Assembly: GCF_001652915.1 (NCBI RefSeq)
Contig: NZ_BBQI01000090.1
Span: forward strand, 372,001 to 436,000
DNA from: Cupriavidus sp. D384
Lineage (GTDB): Bacteria > Pseudomonadota > Gammaproteobacteria > Burkholderiales > Burkholderiaceae
Length of the DNA: 64,000 nt
Direction: 5' to 3'
A program made the position numbers and the translations under genes. Every line of letters begins with the position of its first letter. The first letter of the stretch is position 1. This document shows, in pieces, positions 35,359-45,746 of the stretch. The notes under the pieces were generated by a model, which searched no databases, had not been told where the DNA came from, and was given only the letters and a program-made list of their open reading frames with translations.

Positions 35359-36102
35359 CTATTTCATCAACTTGCGTAATTCGCTCGCGTCAAAGCGGTC
35401 GTTCGGGGTGTTCTCGAGATGCTCGCCGAGCCGGTCGAGCGCGGCCAGCACGGCCTCGATGCGGTCATGTTGCTTGGCCGCGTTGTCGATCAGGCTCTTG
35501 AGCGCCAGCGATACCGGATCGTCGGCGTTCGGCGTGATGCCGTAGGCCGAGAACTCCTGCTTTGCGCCCTGCTGCTGCGGCGGCGCGTCGGGCATGATGA
35601 TGCGGGCCGGAATGCCCACCGCGGTAGCGCCCGGCGGCACCGGCTTGAGCACCACGGCATTGGAACCCACGCGGGCACCATCGCCCACCTCGAATCCGCC
35701 CAGCACCTTGGCGCCGGCACTGACCACCACGCCGGCACCCAGCGTTGGATGGCGCTTCTGGCCCTTGTAGAGCGACGTACCGCCCAGCGTCACGCCTTGG
35801 TAGATCGTGCAGTCATCGCCAATTTCGGCAGTTTCCCCAATCACCACACCCATGCCGTGATCGATGAATACGCGGCGGCCAAGCCTGACCGCCGGATGGA
35901 TCTCGATCCCGGTCAGCCAGCGCGACCAGTGCGAGATCCAGCGGCCGAGCCAGTGGAATCCACTGCCCCAGCACGCGTGGGCCACGCGATGGAAAATCAC
36001 GGCGTGCAGCCCCGGATAGCAGGTCAGCACCTCCAGGCGGCTGCGTGCGGCGGGGTCGCGCCGCATGATGGCATCGATATCTTCCTTCAGGCGAGTGAAC
36101 AT
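35359..36102 (-). CDS. cysE: Serine O-acetyltransferase
   Basis: The 247-residue enzyme makes O-acetylserine from serine and acetyl-CoA, the committed step to cysteine. The left-handed beta-helix hexapeptide repeats run from about 65 to 175 ([22 protein letters not shown], then [17 protein letters not shown]), with the catalytic Asp-His in FIDHG. It has the short N-terminus of the EpsC-like group and a C-terminal extension of about 60 residues. It converges on lpxH. The gap to trmJ upstream is 301 bases. Confidence 0.94.
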   Translation of the reverse strand: MFTRLKEDIDAIMRRDPAARSRLEVLTCYPGLHAVIFHRVAHACWGSGFHWLGRWISHWSRWLTGIEIHPAVRLGRRVFIDHGMGVVIGETAEIGDDCTIYQGVTLGGTSLYKGQKRHPTLGAGVVVSAGAKVLGGFEVGDGARVGSNAVVLKPVPPGATAVGIPARIIMPDAPPQQQGAKQEFSAYGITPNADDPVSLALKSLIDNAAKQHDRIEAVLAALDRLGEHLENTPNDRFDASELRKLMK

Positions 36103-36403
36103 CTTCGTCGTGTCGTGTTGCCGCGCCGATGCGCCGTTCGCCCAACGTGCGAACGGTCGCCGGCGCGGTCAGGAGCCGGTCTTGTGCTTCTGGATTGCGT
36201 GGGGGACGGCCTGGGCGCGTGCGAGCAGGGAGTGTAAGAGATTTGTGCGCCTGCCGCCGGGCCCTGAGGCCATCAGGGCTTTTCGGGTCGCGACGGCTTC
36301 AACATCGCGGCGTCTGACCAACGCACGCGCGAACGCCGGTCTGCCCGGGGGTCGGGCCAGTGGAATCGTTGCGCATGTCGTATGCCGGGATGGAAATCAC
36401 GGT
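36103..36403. other. Intergenic region between trmJ and cysE
   Basis: These 301 bases contain no frame I can support. Since both flanking genes read leftward, it should hold the cysE promoter, but no clear -35/-10 pair, leader peptide or riboswitch-like conserved element is visible to me. Confidence 0.5.
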
Positions 36404-37300
36404 TCAGCTTTCCTTGTTGCCGTCTGTCTGCCTGCCCTGCCTGCCGGCCCTGTCGTCGCCATCGCTCGCCAGCAGCATGCGCTTGGCGATGCCACGCAGG
36501 ATGTTGACCTCTTCGCGTTCGAGTCCGGCCCGGGCGAACATTCGCCGCAGACGCGGCATCAGCTTGCGCGGATTGTCCGGATCGAGAAATCCGATGGCCA
36601 CCAGCCCGGCCTGGAGATGGCCGAACATCGATTCGACCTGTTCCGCCGTGGCAGGCTCACCAGCATAGCCGATATTCGGCGCCCCGTCCGATGCCTCGCC
36701 CGCCACCGCCTGCCCTTCCAGCAATGCCAGCCGCATCTCGTAGGCGATCAGCTGCACCGCCTGCGCCAGGTTCAGCGACGCGTAGGCAGGGTTGGCCGGA
36801 ATATGGGTCACCGCCGAACAGCGCAGCACGGCGTCGTTGGGCAATCCGTAGCGCTCGTTGCCGAATACGAAGGCAATGATGCCGCCACCATCGGCTGCCA
36901 GCACAGCCTGACCCCGTGCGGCGGCGGCACGCGGCAGCAGGCGCGGCGGACCGAATTCACGCTGCCGGGCGGTCATCGCCACGGTGAACGCCGTGCCAGC
37001 CAGCGCGCTTTCCACATCCTCGATAATGCGGGCGCCAGCCAGCACGTCGTCGGCGCCGCTGGCCAACGCCACGGCTTCCGGGTGCGTCAGCACGCCGGGC
37101 TCGCGCGGCGACACCAGCACCAGGCTGCCGGGCTGGCCGCCAAAGCCCATGGTCTTCATCGCCCGCGCCACCGAACCGACGTTGCCCGGGTGGCTGGTTT
37201 CCACCAGCACCACGCGCACACGCGAAAATATGTCTGCCGCGCCACTTTCGGTGGCCGCTACGGAAATGGGTTCAGCCTGCGAGTTCAATGCTTCAGTCAT
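36404..37300 (-). CDS. trmJ: tRNA (cytidine/uridine-2'-O-)-methyltransferase
   Basis: The 298-residue SPOUT methyltransferase should 2'-O-methylate position 32 of tRNAs. Motifs are [22 protein letters not shown] at the N-terminus, [13 protein letters not shown] (motif 2) and [14 protein letters not shown] (motif 3, the knot). A C-terminal helical region of about 60 residues follows, as in TrmJ rather than TrmL or TrmH. It is divergent from suhB across 230 bases. Confidence 0.9.
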   Translation of the reverse strand: MTEALNSQAEPISVAATESGAADIFSRVRVVLVETSHPGNVGSVARAMKTMGFGGQPGSLVLVSPREPGVLTHPEAVALASGADDVLAGARIIEDVESALAGTAFTVAMTARQREFGPPRLLPRAAAARGQAVLAADGGGIIAFVFGNERYGLPNDAVLRCSAVTHIPANPAYASLNLAQAVQLIAYEMRLALLEGQAVAGEASDGAPNIGYAGEPATAEQVESMFGHLQAGLVAIGFLDPDNPRKLMPRLRRMFARAGLEREEVNILRGIAKRMLLASDGDDRAGRQGRQTDGNKES

Positions 37301-37530
37301 GTGGGATGCCCCTGCCGCGGCGTTTGCCGCCGTCGGCTCGTACAGCGGGCCGGGTTCCTATACAATGGCGCCTTCCAATTGCGGTGCGGCGCCCAACAGG
37401 GCGACGCCCCTCGTTCTTCTACAATCTGTTGTGCTGTTCGGCCAATGCCGGGCGGTTCGCGCGCCCTTCACCCATTGCCGGTGGATGCCGCCGTCGCGAA
37501 TCATGTCCCGCGCGGCCCCTGGAGAGATTC

Positions 37531-38364
37531 ATGCATCCGATGCTTAATATCGCCGTCAAGGCGGCCCGCAAGGCGGGATCCATCATCAACCGCGCGTCGA
37601 TCGACGTCGACCTGGTCCGCGTTTCGCGCAAACAGCACAACGATTTCGTGACCGAAGTCGATCGCGCGGCCGAAGCCGCCATCATCGAGGTCATCCGCAC
37701 CGCCTACCCCGAGCACGCCATTCTAGCGGAAGAGTCCGGCCAGTCCTGGGCCGAGGGCGACGACCAGCACGAATTCACCTGGGTGATCGATCCGCTGGAC
37801 GGCACCACCAACTTCATTCACGGCTTCCCTCAATACGCAGTATCGATCGGCCTGCTGCACAAGGGCGTGCCCTCGCAGGCTGTGGTCTACGATCCTACGC
37901 GCGACGAACTGTTCACGGCCAGCAAGGGCGCCGGCGCGTTCCTGAACAACCGCCGCATCCGCGTGACCCGCCGCGACAAGCTCGCCGACTGCCTGATCGG
38001 CACGGGCTTCCCGTTCCGTGACCTGGAAGGGATGGACGAATACCTTGAAATTTTTGCGCTGATGACGCGCAGCTGCGCCGGCCTGCGTCGCCCGGGCGCC
38101 GCCGCGCTGGACCTGGCCTACGTGGCATGCGGCCGCCTGGACGCATTCTTCGAGCGCGGCCTGAAGCCGTGGGACATGGCTGCCGGCATGCTGCTGATCA
38201 CCGAGGCCGGTGGCCTGGTGGGCAACTACAACGGCGAATCGCGCCAGATGGAACAGGGCGAAGTGATGGCCGGCAACCCGAAGGCGTTCGCGCAGATGGT
38301 ACGTCTGCTGTCGCCGTATTCGCTGGACAACGTCAAGCCGTCGCTGAAGCCGATCGGCGAGTAA
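37531..38364 (+). CDS. suhB: Inositol monophosphatase family protein
   Basis: The 277-residue Mg-dependent phosphatase has metal ligands in [18 protein letters not shown] and [19 protein letters not shown], and [16 protein letters not shown] closes the site. SuhB also binds RNA polymerase/NusA in rRNA antitermination in Escherichia coli; whether this one does is not visible. GGAGAGATTC lies just before the ATG. It is convergent with the pilin-like gene, with only 12 bases between stops. Confidence 0.93.
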   Translation: MHPMLNIAVKAARKAGSIINRASIDVDLVRVSRKQHNDFVTEVDRAAEAAIIEVIRTAYPEHAILAEESGQSWAEGDDQHEFTWVIDPLDGTTNFIHGFPQYAVSIGLLHKGVPSQAVVYDPTRDELFTASKGAGAFLNNRRIRVTRRDKLADCLIGTGFPFRDLEGMDEYLEIFALMTRSCAGLRRPGAAALDLAYVACGRLDAFFERGLKPWDMAAGMLLITEAGGLVGNYNGESRQMEQGEVMAGNPKAFAQMVRLLSPYSLDNVKPSLKPIGE

Positions 38365-38376
38365 GCGCCCCGGCCG

Positions 38377-38913
38377 CTAGCTGGTCGAATCGATGAAACA
38401 CGCGGTGGGCAGTTGCTGCGGCGTCACGGCGTCGCTGCCAACCCGCACCGCGCAGTTCCACGTGCCGTTGGCCAGGCGGCCCACCGTCAGGCGCGTGCCC
38501 CTGACCGCCGGATGCACGTCACCATCAAGCGTGACGACGATACTGCCGGAGCCGTCCGCGTTGAAGTCGAACCGGTTTGGCGTGGTGGTCAGTTGTGACC
38601 GGATATAGCCAAGCGACACGACCGGATCCGGAAATGAGTTCTGGCCGTTCTGCAGCCGCTCTTCCACCGGAATCTTGTACGCCGATGCCTCCCAGTAGGC
38701 GCGGCCGATCTCGGCCTTCACCACAAAGCCCTGATAGGTGGGAATGGCGATCGCGGCAAGAATGCCCACGATCGCCACCACGATCATCAGCTCGATCAGC
38801 GTGAATCCGCGATGAGGCGATGGCCGCCAGGCCATCCTCCCCACCGGGCCCCCTGCCCCAGGCCTCCCCTGCCATTTTCCCGTCTTTGCTTTTTTCATCT
38901 TGCGACCCGTCAT
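38377..38913 (-). CDS. Type IV pilin-like protein (PilE/PilA type)
   Basis: The 178-residue protein has the prepilin peptidase site RGFTLIEL followed by the hydrophobic helix MIVVAIVGILAAIAIPTYQ, so cleavage before Phe37 would give an N-methylated pilin subunit. The mature part is about 142 residues, with two Cys (in WNCAV and TACFI) able to form the usual C-terminal disulphide loop. The leader is unusually long (36 residues) if translation starts at 38913, where GAGG is 8 bases upstream; starts at 38898 or 38835 would shorten it. No other pilus genes are nearby, so it is an isolated major or minor pilin gene. Confidence 0.88.
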   Translation of the reverse strand: MTGRKMKKAKTGKWQGRPGAGGPVGRMAWRPSPHRGFTLIELMIVVAIVGILAAIAIPTYQGFVVKAEIGRAYWEASAYKIPVEERLQNGQNSFPDPVVSLGYIRSQLTTTPNRFDFNADGSGSIVVTLDGDVHPAVRGTRLTVGRLANGTWNCAVRVGSDAVTPQQLPTACFIDSTS

Positions 38914-39169
38914 GTTGCCGGCCTCTGCGTGCCGGTACGCCCTGACTTATCCAAGGACCGTGCCAGGCCGATATGGCGTCGCGAGTGACAGTTTTTGTCG
39001 GAAACATCTGGTTACATATGGCAATGACTGACAGGTTTGCAGCGCGCTGCGCGGCCGGGTGACAAATCTCGTCGCCAGCACCTCACTTTGAGAATCCGGC
39101 CCAGGACTTCTTGATCTGCTCCGCCTAGAGTCTCCCTTCATACACAAACGAGTTGCACCCCCTTATCGT

Positions 39170-39189
39170 CGTGTGTATTTTTACACACG
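39170..39189. promoter_or_regulatory. Perfect inverted repeat upstream of hicB
   Basis: cgtgtgta and tacacacg form 8-base arms around tttt, 22 bases before the hicB start. HicB antitoxins carry a DNA-binding tail and repress their own genes, so this is its likely operator. The remaining 38914-39169 shows no gene; in particular no hicA-like frame is visible. Confidence 0.65.
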
Positions 39190-39211
39190 GATCGCCATGG
39201 AGAACAACGAT

Positions 39212-39616
39212 ATGGAATTTCCGATTGCCATTCACAAGGATCCCGAGCGCATTCACGGCGTGACGGTGCCTGACGTGCCGGGCTGCTACGCATCGGGCGA
39301 CACCATTGAGGACGCCATCCGCAATGCGCGCGAGGCGATCATCAGCCACTTCGAGGTGCTGCTGTCACTGGGCGAGGAGACCAGGCTGACGGCCACGCCG
39401 ATCGCCGAACTGGCGGAGCGGCCCGAATTTGCGGAGGCGGTCTGGGCGCTGGCAGACGTCGACTTGACTCGGCTCGACAACCGGCCCGAGCGCATCAACA
39501 TCAGCCTGCCCCGCTTTGTACTGCACAGGATCGACACCTTCGTCGGCGCCCGCCATGAGACGCGCAGCGGCTTTCTGGCCCGCGCGGCGCTGGAAGCCAT
39601 GGCCAACGACGCATGA
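39212..39616 (+). CDS. hicB: HicB-family antitoxin, apparently orphan
   Basis: The 134-residue protein has the partially degraded RNase H-like HicB fold at residues 1-75 (GVTVPDVPGCYASGDTIEDAI). A ribbon-helix-helix/Arc-type domain follows at about 95-134 (INISLPRFVLHRIDTFV, then GFLARAALEAM). In HicAB systems it blocks the HicA mRNA interferase and represses the operon. GGAG lies 9 bases before the ATG at 39212; an in-frame ATG at 39197 lacks a good signal. No hicA gene precedes or follows, so the toxin has been lost or HicB acts alone as a regulator. Confidence 0.85.
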   Translation: MEFPIAIHKDPERIHGVTVPDVPGCYASGDTIEDAIRNAREAIISHFEVLLSLGEETRLTATPIAELAERPEFAEAVWALADVDLTRLDNRPERINISLPRFVLHRIDTFVGARHETRSGFLARAALEAMANDA

Positions 39617-39826
39617 GTCGGCGCAAAAGCCCCCTAACTTCCGAGCAAAAATGAGAATCCGGGACGAAGTTCCGGGATGGGCTGGCAGTAAAATGCCGCT
39701 TTGCGCCGCGGTCGGGAACAGGCCGGTGACGCCGGGACAACTCCCGGGCGTCTGACCGAAGAACTGCCTGCCGCGCGGCAACCGATATACCGGCGGCCCC
39801 GATGTGGCGCCGCCCGAGAGGAATGC

Positions 39827-42625
39827 ATGTCCGCTGAAGCCGTTTCCAACCCGTCCACGACCTCGCCCGACGACTCGCCGCGTGAGGATGACATCCGCGA
39901 AGCCGGCAACGGAGCCCTTGCTGCCGACGCCCTGGCTGCCGCCGAAGGCACGACTCCGCGCAACGGAAAGGCGGGCAGGTCGGACAAGGCCGATAAAACA
40001 GACAAGGCCGAAAAACACACGCCCATGATGCTGCAGTATCTGCGGATCAAGGCGGACCATCCGGACACGCTGCTCTTCTACCGGATGGGCGATTTCTACG
40101 AACTGTTCCATGACGATGCCGAGAAGGCCGCCCGCCTGCTCGACATCACGCTGACGTCGCGCGGCCAGTCTGGCGGCGTGCCGATCCGCATGGCCGGCAT
40201 TCCGTTCCACTCGGTCGACCAGTACCTGGCACGCCTGGTCAAACTTGGCGAATCGGTGGCGATCTGCGAGCAGATTGGCGATCCTGCCACCAGCAAGGGC
40301 CCGGTCGAGCGCAAGGTGGTACGCATCGTCACGCCGGGCACGCTGACCGACGCGGCGCTGCTGCCCGAGAAGACCGACAGCTATCTGATGGCCGTGCACC
40401 AGCAAACCACGCGCCGCGGCATCAGCAAGACGGGCCTGGCGTGGCTGAACCTGGCAAGCGGCGAACTGCGCCTGATGGAATGCGATGCAGCCCAGCTCTC
40501 GCGCGAACTGGAACGCATCCGTCCGGCGGAACTGCTTTACGCGGACGGGATCGACCTGCCGGTACTGCCGTGCGCCCGCACCCGCCTGCCCGAATGGCAC
40601 TTCGACCAGGACGCCGGCACCCGCCGGCTGCGCGAGCAGATTGGCGTGGCCAGCCTGGAACCGTTTGGCTGCGCCGGACTGGGTGCCGCCCTGGGCGCGG
40701 CGGGCGCACTGCTCAACTATGCCGCCACCACGCAGGGCCAATCGCTGCGCCACGTGCAGGGCGTGACCGTCGAGCGGGAGTCCGAGTTCGTCGGGCTGGA
40801 CACGGCCACCCGGCGCAATCTCGAATTGACCGAAACGCTGCGCGGCGGCGAGTCGCCGACGCTGTTTTCGCTGCTCGACACCTGTTCCACGACGATGGGC
40901 AGCCGCGCGCTGCGCCACTGGCTGCATCACCCGCTGCGCGACCCGGCACTGCCACGCGCGCGGCAGCAGGCCATCGGCGTACTGATCGCCCAGGATCCGG
41001 AAAGCGTGCGCACCACCCTGCGCCGGCTGTGCGATGTCGAACGCGTCACGGCGCGCCTGGCGCTGCTGTCCGCACGCCCCCGCGACCTGTCGTCGCTGCG
41101 CGACACGCTCAAGGCGCTGCCCGCCGTGCAGGCCAGTGTTGTCGCCGCGCACGAATCGCCGTTGCTTGCGCAGACGATCGACGAACTCGAAGTCCCGGCT
41201 GACTGCCTGACGCTGTTGACACGTGCAGTGGCCGAGGAGCCGTCGACGGTGATCCGCGACGGTGGCGTGATCGCGCGCGGCTACGATGCCGAGCTTGATG
41301 AACTGCGCGACATTTCGGAAAACTGCGGCCAGTTCCTGATCGAACTGGAGACGCGGGAACGCCAACGTACCGGCATTTCGAACCTGCGCGTCGAGTACAA
41401 CCGCGTGCATGGCTTCTATATCGAGGTGACAAACGGCCAGGCCGACAAGGTCCCCGACGACTATCGCCGCCGCCAGACGCTGAAGAACGCCGAACGCTAC
41501 ATCACGCCGGAACTCAAGGCCTTCGAGGACAAGGCATTGTCCGCGCAGGACCGCGCATTGGCACGCGAGAAACAGCTTTACGAAGCATTGCTGCAGGCGC
41601 TGCTGCCTCATATCGGCGGCCTGCAACGCGTGGCGGGCGCCCTGGCCCGGCTCGACGTGCTGACTACGCTGGCCGAGCGTGCCCGAACGCTCGACTGGAC
41701 CCAGCCCGAGCGCGTCAGCGAAAACGTGGTCGACATCGCCCAGGGCCGGCATCCGGTGGTGGAAGGCCAGCTGGCGGCGGAATCGGTGGCCTTCATCGCC
41801 AACGACTGCCAACTCAACGAGGCGCGCAAGCTGCTGCTGATTACCGGCCCGAACATGGGCGGTAAGTCGACCTTCATGCGTCAGACTGCACTGATCGTGC
41901 TGCTGGCCTGCGTAGGCGCCTGGGTGCCGGCGCGGCAAGCCAGGATCGGGCCGATCGACCGCATCTTCACGCGGATCGGTGCCGCCGACGACCTTGCCGG
42001 CGGGCGGTCGACCTTCATGGTGGAAATGACCGAGGCGGCCGGCATCCTCCATAACGCCACGCCATCGAGCCTGGTGCTGATGGACGAAATCGGCCGAGGC
42101 ACGTCAACGTTCGACGGCCTGGCGCTGGCATGGGCGATTGCCCGCCACCTGCTGTCGCACAACCGCAGCCACACGCTGTTCGCCACGCACTACTTCGAGC
42201 TCACGCAACTGCCACAGGAATTTTCGCAGGCGGCAAACGTCCATCTTTCCGCCGTGGAGCACGGCGACGGCATCGTCTTCCTGCATGCCGTGCAGGATGG
42301 CCCGGCCAGCCAGAGCTACGGCCTGCAGGTAGCGCAACTGGCGGGGGTGCCGCAACCGGTGATTCGCGCCGCGCGCAAGCACCTGGCCTGGCTGGAACAA
42401 CAGTCGGCCGATGCCACGCCCACGCCGCAGATGGACCTGTTCGCGGCACCGGCCACGCCGCTGGACGACGACGACGCGGCACCAGCCATGGCAACCGCGT
42501 CGGCCGAGCAGACAGCCGCGCTCGATGCGCTGGCCGATATCGATCCGGACAGCCTGTCGCCACGCGACGCGCTGGAGGCACTGTATCGGCTCAAGGCCAT
42601 TGCGGAATCCGCTGCCAAAGCATGA
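39827..42625 (+). CDS. mutS: DNA mismatch repair protein MutS
   Basis: The 932-residue ATPase recognises mismatches. An extra N-terminus of about 60 residues, polar and Lys/Asp rich, precedes [30 protein letters not shown], whose FYE-type motif inserts at the mismatch. The ATPase domain has Walker [14 protein letters not shown], then [15 protein letters not shown], Walker [18 protein letters not shown] and [11 protein letters not shown]. The C-terminal tail of about 90 residues ends with the tetramer segment [20 protein letters not shown] lies 6 bases before the ATG. The stop overlaps the start of the next gene (ATGA). Confidence 0.96.
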   Translation: MSAEAVSNPSTTSPDDSPREDDIREAGNGALAADALAAAEGTTPRNGKAGRSDKADKTDKAEKHTPMMLQYLRIKADHPDTLLFYRMGDFYELFHDDAEKAARLLDITLTSRGQSGGVPIRMAGIPFHSVDQYLARLVKLGESVAICEQIGDPATSKGPVERKVVRIVTPGTLTDAALLPEKTDSYLMAVHQQTTRRGISKTGLAWLNLASGELRLMECDAAQLSRELERIRPAELLYADGIDLPVLPCARTRLPEWHFDQDAGTRRLREQIGVASLEPFGCAGLGAALGAAGALLNYAATTQGQSLRHVQGVTVERESEFVGLDTATRRNLELTETLRGGESPTLFSLLDTCSTTMGSRALRHWLHHPLRDPALPRARQQAIGVLIAQDPESVRTTLRRLCDVERVTARLALLSARPRDLSSLRDTLKALPAVQASVVAAHESPLLAQTIDELEVPADCLTLLTRAVAEEPSTVIRDGGVIARGYDAELDELRDISENCGQFLIELETRERQRTGISNLRVEYNRVHGFYIEVTNGQADKVPDDYRRRQTLKNAERYITPELKAFEDKALSAQDRALAREKQLYEALLQALLPHIGGLQRVAGALARLDVLTTLAERARTLDWTQPERVSENVVDIAQGRHPVVEGQLAAESVAFIANDCQLNEARKLLLITGPNMGGKSTFMRQTALIVLLACVGAWVPARQARIGPIDRIFTRIGAADDLAGGRSTFMVEMTEAAGILHNATPSSLVLMDEIGRGTSTFDGLALAWAIARHLLSHNRSHTLFATHYFELTQLPQEFSQAANVHLSAVEHGDGIVFLHAVQDGPASQSYGLQVAQLAGVPQPVIRAARKHLAWLEQQSADATPTPQMDLFAAPATPLDDDDAAPAMATASAEQTAALDALADIDPDSLSPRDALEALYRLKAIAESAAKA

Positions 42626-43674
42626 GCGCCACGCACGGCTCCGGACGCGTGGCCCTGGCAGCGGCCGTCATGGCGGGCTTTGTCTGCCTGATGTCGCCAG
42701 GCGCTGCCGAGGCGGCACGTACCAGCAAGGTGACGCCGCCACCAGCGCCAGCCGTACAGCTCACGCGCATGGCGTTGATTGCCGACCTGCCGCAATGGCC
42801 GGCGGCGGAAGCCGATATGGCTGCCCTGTTCGACCAGATGAACGCGCGGCAGGTGGCGTTGATCATTCATGCCGGCGGCATCAAGGGTGACACGGAATCC
42901 TGCGGCGATGCCGTGCTGGGCGCGCGGCTGCGGGCCCTCGACGACTCGCCCGCGCCCGTGCTTTACGTCCCCGGAGAAACGGACTGGGCGGAATGCCAGA
43001 AGCCGGTCAATGGCAGATTCGATGCGGTCGAGCGGCTTAACCGGTTGCGCGAACTGTTCTTCCCGGTCGATGCCACGCTCGGCCGGCGCACGATTCCGGT
43101 GGTGCGCCAGTCGGATCAGGCCATGTTCCGCAGCTTTCGCGAGAACGTGCGACTGGTGGAAGGCAACGTGATGGTGGTCGGGCTGAACCTGCCCGGCGAC
43201 AACAATCACTATCGCAGCGAAGGCGGCCGCAATGGCGAGTTCGAGGACCGCCGCGAAGCCAACCGGCAATGGCTGGGGCGGGCATTCTCGGTGGCTACCC
43301 AGCGCGACCTGCCAGGCATCCTCGTGGTGGCCCATGCCGACCCGATGTTCGGCAACGGGTGGGAAAAACGTGGCAAGCCATCGCTGCTCGACGGATTCCT
43401 GCGCCGCGGCACACGCGACGGCTATCTGGAATTCAAGCGGCAACTGCGCGACCTGACGGCCAAGTTTCCAGGCCAGGTGTTGCTCGTGCATGCCAGCGAC
43501 AGTGGCTTCAGCGTCGACAAGCCGTTGCGAGACACTGCCGGCAAGGTGATAGGTAACTTTACGCGCGTGGCATTGCCCATCGGCAATCCGTCACGCTGGG
43601 TCGAATTGACCGTTAGTCCCGGCACGCGGTCGGTGTTCCAGGTGGAAGTCCAGGACGGCCCCAAACCGAACTAG
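42622..43674 (+). CDS. Exported metallophosphoesterase-like protein with degenerate active site
   Basis: The 350-residue protein is translationally coupled to mutS (ATGA). It has a signal peptide ([20 protein letters not shown]). The fold order follows calcineurin-type phosphoesterases: [12 protein letters not shown] in place of Dx[11 protein letters not shown] in place of [13 protein letters not shown] in place of GNHD, VVAHAD for the single His and [10 protein letters not shown] in place of GHxH. Several metal ligands are therefore missing. It is probably a periplasmic protein that binds rather than cleaves, or a very divergent enzyme. The partner or substrate is unknown. Confidence 0.75.
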   Translation: MSATHGSGRVALAAAVMAGFVCLMSPGAAEAARTSKVTPPPAPAVQLTRMALIADLPQWPAAEADMAALFDQMNARQVALIIHAGGIKGDTESCGDAVLGARLRALDDSPAPVLYVPGETDWAECQKPVNGRFDAVERLNRLRELFFPVDATLGRRTIPVVRQSDQAMFRSFRENVRLVEGNVMVVGLNLPGDNNHYRSEGGRNGEFEDRREANRQWLGRAFSVATQRDLPGILVVAHADPMFGNGWEKRGKPSLLDGFLRRGTRDGYLEFKRQLRDLTAKFPGQVLLVHASDSGFSVDKPLRDTAGKVIGNFTRVALPIGNPSRWVELTVSPGTRSVFQVEVQDGPKPN

Positions 43675-43766
43675 AACGGCCGGAACGGTTTGGTTGGTGG
43701 GCGCCGATTGACATGCGTCAGGCATCCGGTTCATCGCCTTCCCCGGGGCCGGGCCAGTTCAAATAG

Positions 43767-43791
43767 AAAAAGCCGGCAAATGCCGGCTTTT
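43767..43791. terminator. Bidirectional intrinsic terminator
   Basis: aaaaagccggca and tgccggctttt (with aa between) form a strong stem flanked by A-run and T-run on opposite sides. It lies between the convergent phosphoesterase-like gene and the FKBP gene and can end both. Confidence 0.9.
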
Positions 43792-43847
43792 CCATGTTCG
43801 CGATGACCTGTCGCGTATCGCTCGACTGGCGCAAATCCAGTATCAGA

Positions 43848-44387
43848 TCAGTGCAGCGTGCGCGGGCTGTCGCCTTCGCCGCCTTCATCCTCGTCTTCGT
43901 CGACGACTTCGATGCCCGAAGCGCCGTGCGCGTGACCGTGTTCCACTTCCTCGGCGGTGGCTTCACGCACCTCGGAGACCTTCAGCCAGAAACGCAGCGC
44001 CATGCCGGCCAGCGGGTGGTTGCCGTCAAGCACGACCTTGTCTTCGGCAACGTCGGTCACCGTGTAGATGATCGAATCTTCGTCGTCACCGTCTTCGGGC
44101 ACGCCTTCAAATTGCATGCCAACTTCCAGCGGCTCAGGGAAGCGATCGCGCGGCTCGACCTTCACCAGTTCGGCATCATAGTCGCCGAACGCTTCTTCGG
44201 GCTCCAGCTGCAGCTCGGTCTCGAAGCCGGCATCGTGGCCGTCCAGCGCTTCCTCGATCTTGGGGAACGTGCCATCATACCCGCCGTGCAAATAGACCAT
44301 GGGCTCATCGGATTCCTCGATGAGATTGCCCTGCGCGTCCGACAGCTTGTACACAACGGACACCACCGTGTTCTTAGCGATTTTCAA
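43848..44387 (-). CDS. slyD: FKBP-type peptidyl-prolyl isomerase, SlyD-like
   Basis: The 179-residue protein has an FKBP domain interrupted by an insert-in-flap domain: KNTVVSVVYKLSDAQGNLIEES, YLHGGYDGTFPKIEEALDG, then EPEEAFGDYDAELVKV and DGNHPLAGMALRF. The tail is His- and acid-rich (EEVEHGHAHGASG). The start is taken as TTG at 44387 because GGAG is 7 bases upstream and family members begin MKIAKNTVV; the ATG at 44414 would add nine odd residues. It acts as a cytoplasmic folding helper, and the tail may bind metal, though it is shorter than in E. coli SlyD. Confidence 0.88.
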   Translation of the reverse strand: MKIAKNTVVSVVYKLSDAQGNLIEESDEPMVYLHGGYDGTFPKIEEALDGHDAGFETELQLEPEEAFGDYDAELVKVEPRDRFPEPLEVGMQFEGVPEDGDDEDSIIYTVTDVAEDKVVLDGNHPLAGMALRFWLKVSEVREATAEEVEHGHAHGASGIEVVDEDEDEGGEGDSPRTLH

Positions 44388-44398
44388 TTCTTGACTCC

Positions 44399-45607
44399 AT
44401 GAGCGATTCCGCATTATACGCGCAGGCCCTGCCTGCGGGCCCGATTGATCCCGACGCTCCGCTCACGCTGCTCGGGGGCATGACGCCCGCGGCATTCATG
44501 CGTGACGTCTGGCACCGCAAACCATTGCTGATTCGACAGGCCGTGCCCGGAATCGTGCCTCCTGTGTCGCGCGAAGCGCTTTTTGAACTGGCCGACCGGG
44601 ACGATGTGGAATCGCGCCTGGTGTCGTACTTTCGCAACCGCTGGAAGCTCGAACATGGTCCTTTCGCCGAGGACAACCTGCCGTCACGCAAGTCTGGCAA
44701 GTGGACACTGCTGGTGCAGGGTGTGAACCTGCACAACCGCGCAGCTGCCGACTTGATGAGCCAGTTCCGCTTCGTGCCCGACGCGCGGCTCGACGACGTC
44801 ATGATCAGCTACGCCACCGATGGCGGCGGCGTCGGCCCCCACTTCGATTCGTACGACGTTTTCCTGCTGCAAGTATCGGGCCGGCGCCGCTGGCGTATTT
44901 CGTCACAGACGAAGCTCGACCTGATACCCGACGTGCCGCTCAAGATCCTGTCGGACTTCAGCACAGAACAGGAGTGGGTGCTCGAACCCGGCGACATGCT
45001 GTACCTGCCCCCGCAGTACGCCCACGATGGCGTCGCCGAGGGCGAGTGCATGACCGCGTCGATCGGCTTCCGCGCACCGGCCTACCGCGAACTGGCGGGC
45101 CACTTCCTGGCCTGGCTGTCTGAGACGGTCGAGGGCAACGAAGACCTGGACGGCCGCTACGCCGATGCCGGCGAGGCAGCTACGGCCACCCCGGCCCAGC
45201 TTCCCGCCGGCCTGGCGCGCGCCGTGGCCGACCGCCTGCAGGCACTGAAATGGGACAAGGGCATGGTGTCCGAATTCCTGGGCTCGTACCTGTCGGAGCC
45301 CAAGCAATCGGTCCAATTCGACGAAGTTACGGAAATCAGCCTCAAGCAGTACACGAAGCTTGCCAAGGCACATGGCGTGGTCCTTGCTCCGGCCTCCATT
45401 GCGCTCTACGACCGCACGCACTTCTTCCTGAACGGCGAGGCGTACGAACCACCGCCCGCACTGGCGAAATGGCTGCGCCGGCTGGCAGACCTGCGCCAGC
45501 TCACTGCCGAGGAGGTCTCGGCGTGCGCAGCACTTCCGGACCTCATGGACACATTTCACGACTGGGCCATGGAAGGCTGGTTGCAGATCGCGCCGGCAGG
45601 TGTGTAA
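44399..45607 (+). CDS. roxA: Ribosomal protein uL16 3-hydroxylase (JmjC/cupin oxygenase)
   Basis: The 402-residue Fe(II)/2-oxoglutarate oxygenase resembles YcfD/RoxA, which hydroxylates an Arg of ribosomal protein L16. The metal triad begins in GPHFDSYDVFLLQVSG (HxD), with the second His in PPQYAHDGVAEG, and FLGSYLSEPK is in the C-terminal winged region. The start lies only 11 bases from the divergent slyD start, so each promoter must lie in or beyond the other gene. A weak binding site is seen. Confidence 0.9.
   Translation: MSDSALYAQALPAGPIDPDAPLTLLGGMTPAAFMRDVWHRKPLLIRQAVPGIVPPVSREALFELADRDDVESRLVSYFRNRWKLEHGPFAEDNLPSRKSGKWTLLVQGVNLHNRAAADLMSQFRFVPDARLDDVMISYATDGGGVGPHFDSYDVFLLQVSGRRRWRISSQTKLDLIPDVPLKILSDFSTEQEWVLEPGDMLYLPPQYAHDGVAEGECMTASIGFRAPAYRELAGHFLAWLSETVEGNEDLDGRYADAGEAATATPAQLPAGLARAVADRLQALKWDKGMVSEFLGSYLSEPKQSVQFDEVTEISLKQYTKLAKAHGVVLAPASIALYDRTHFFLNGEAYEPPPALAKWLRRLADLRQLTAEEVSACAALPDLMDTFHDWAMEGWLQIAPAGV
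44413..44418 (-). promoter_or_regulatory. -10 element of slyD inside the roxA coding region
   Basis: The minus strand reads TATAAT, 26 bases before the TTG start of slyD and within codons 5-7 of roxA. No good -35 lies 16-18 bases further up (the region is GC-rich). If used, transcription would start about 20 bases before the TTG. Confidence 0.5.
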
Positions 45608-45643
45608 TTTTGCGTAACAGAATGAACCGGCATATTTCGCCTA

Positions 45644-45672
45644 TACACAAGGCGGGAAAACGCGGATATAAT
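45644..45672 (+). promoter_or_regulatory. Probable promoter of the small lipoprotein gene
   Basis: tacaca (45644-45649) and tataat (45667-45672) are spaced by 17 bases. Transcription would give a leader of about 128 bases before the ATG at 45807, which includes the palindrome at 45747-45764. Confidence 0.6.
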
Positions 45673-45746
45673 CGCCCGCTGGCTAGTACTGTGGACCACT
45701 GCACTGTCGGCACCCGGGAGAGCCTCATATTTGCAGTACAAGAGCG

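Noticed and set aside
39365-42052. 895-codon minus-strand frame opposite hicB and mutS
   Set aside because: It is the antisense image of mutS, which has all family motifs; no start signal or recognisable domain is present.
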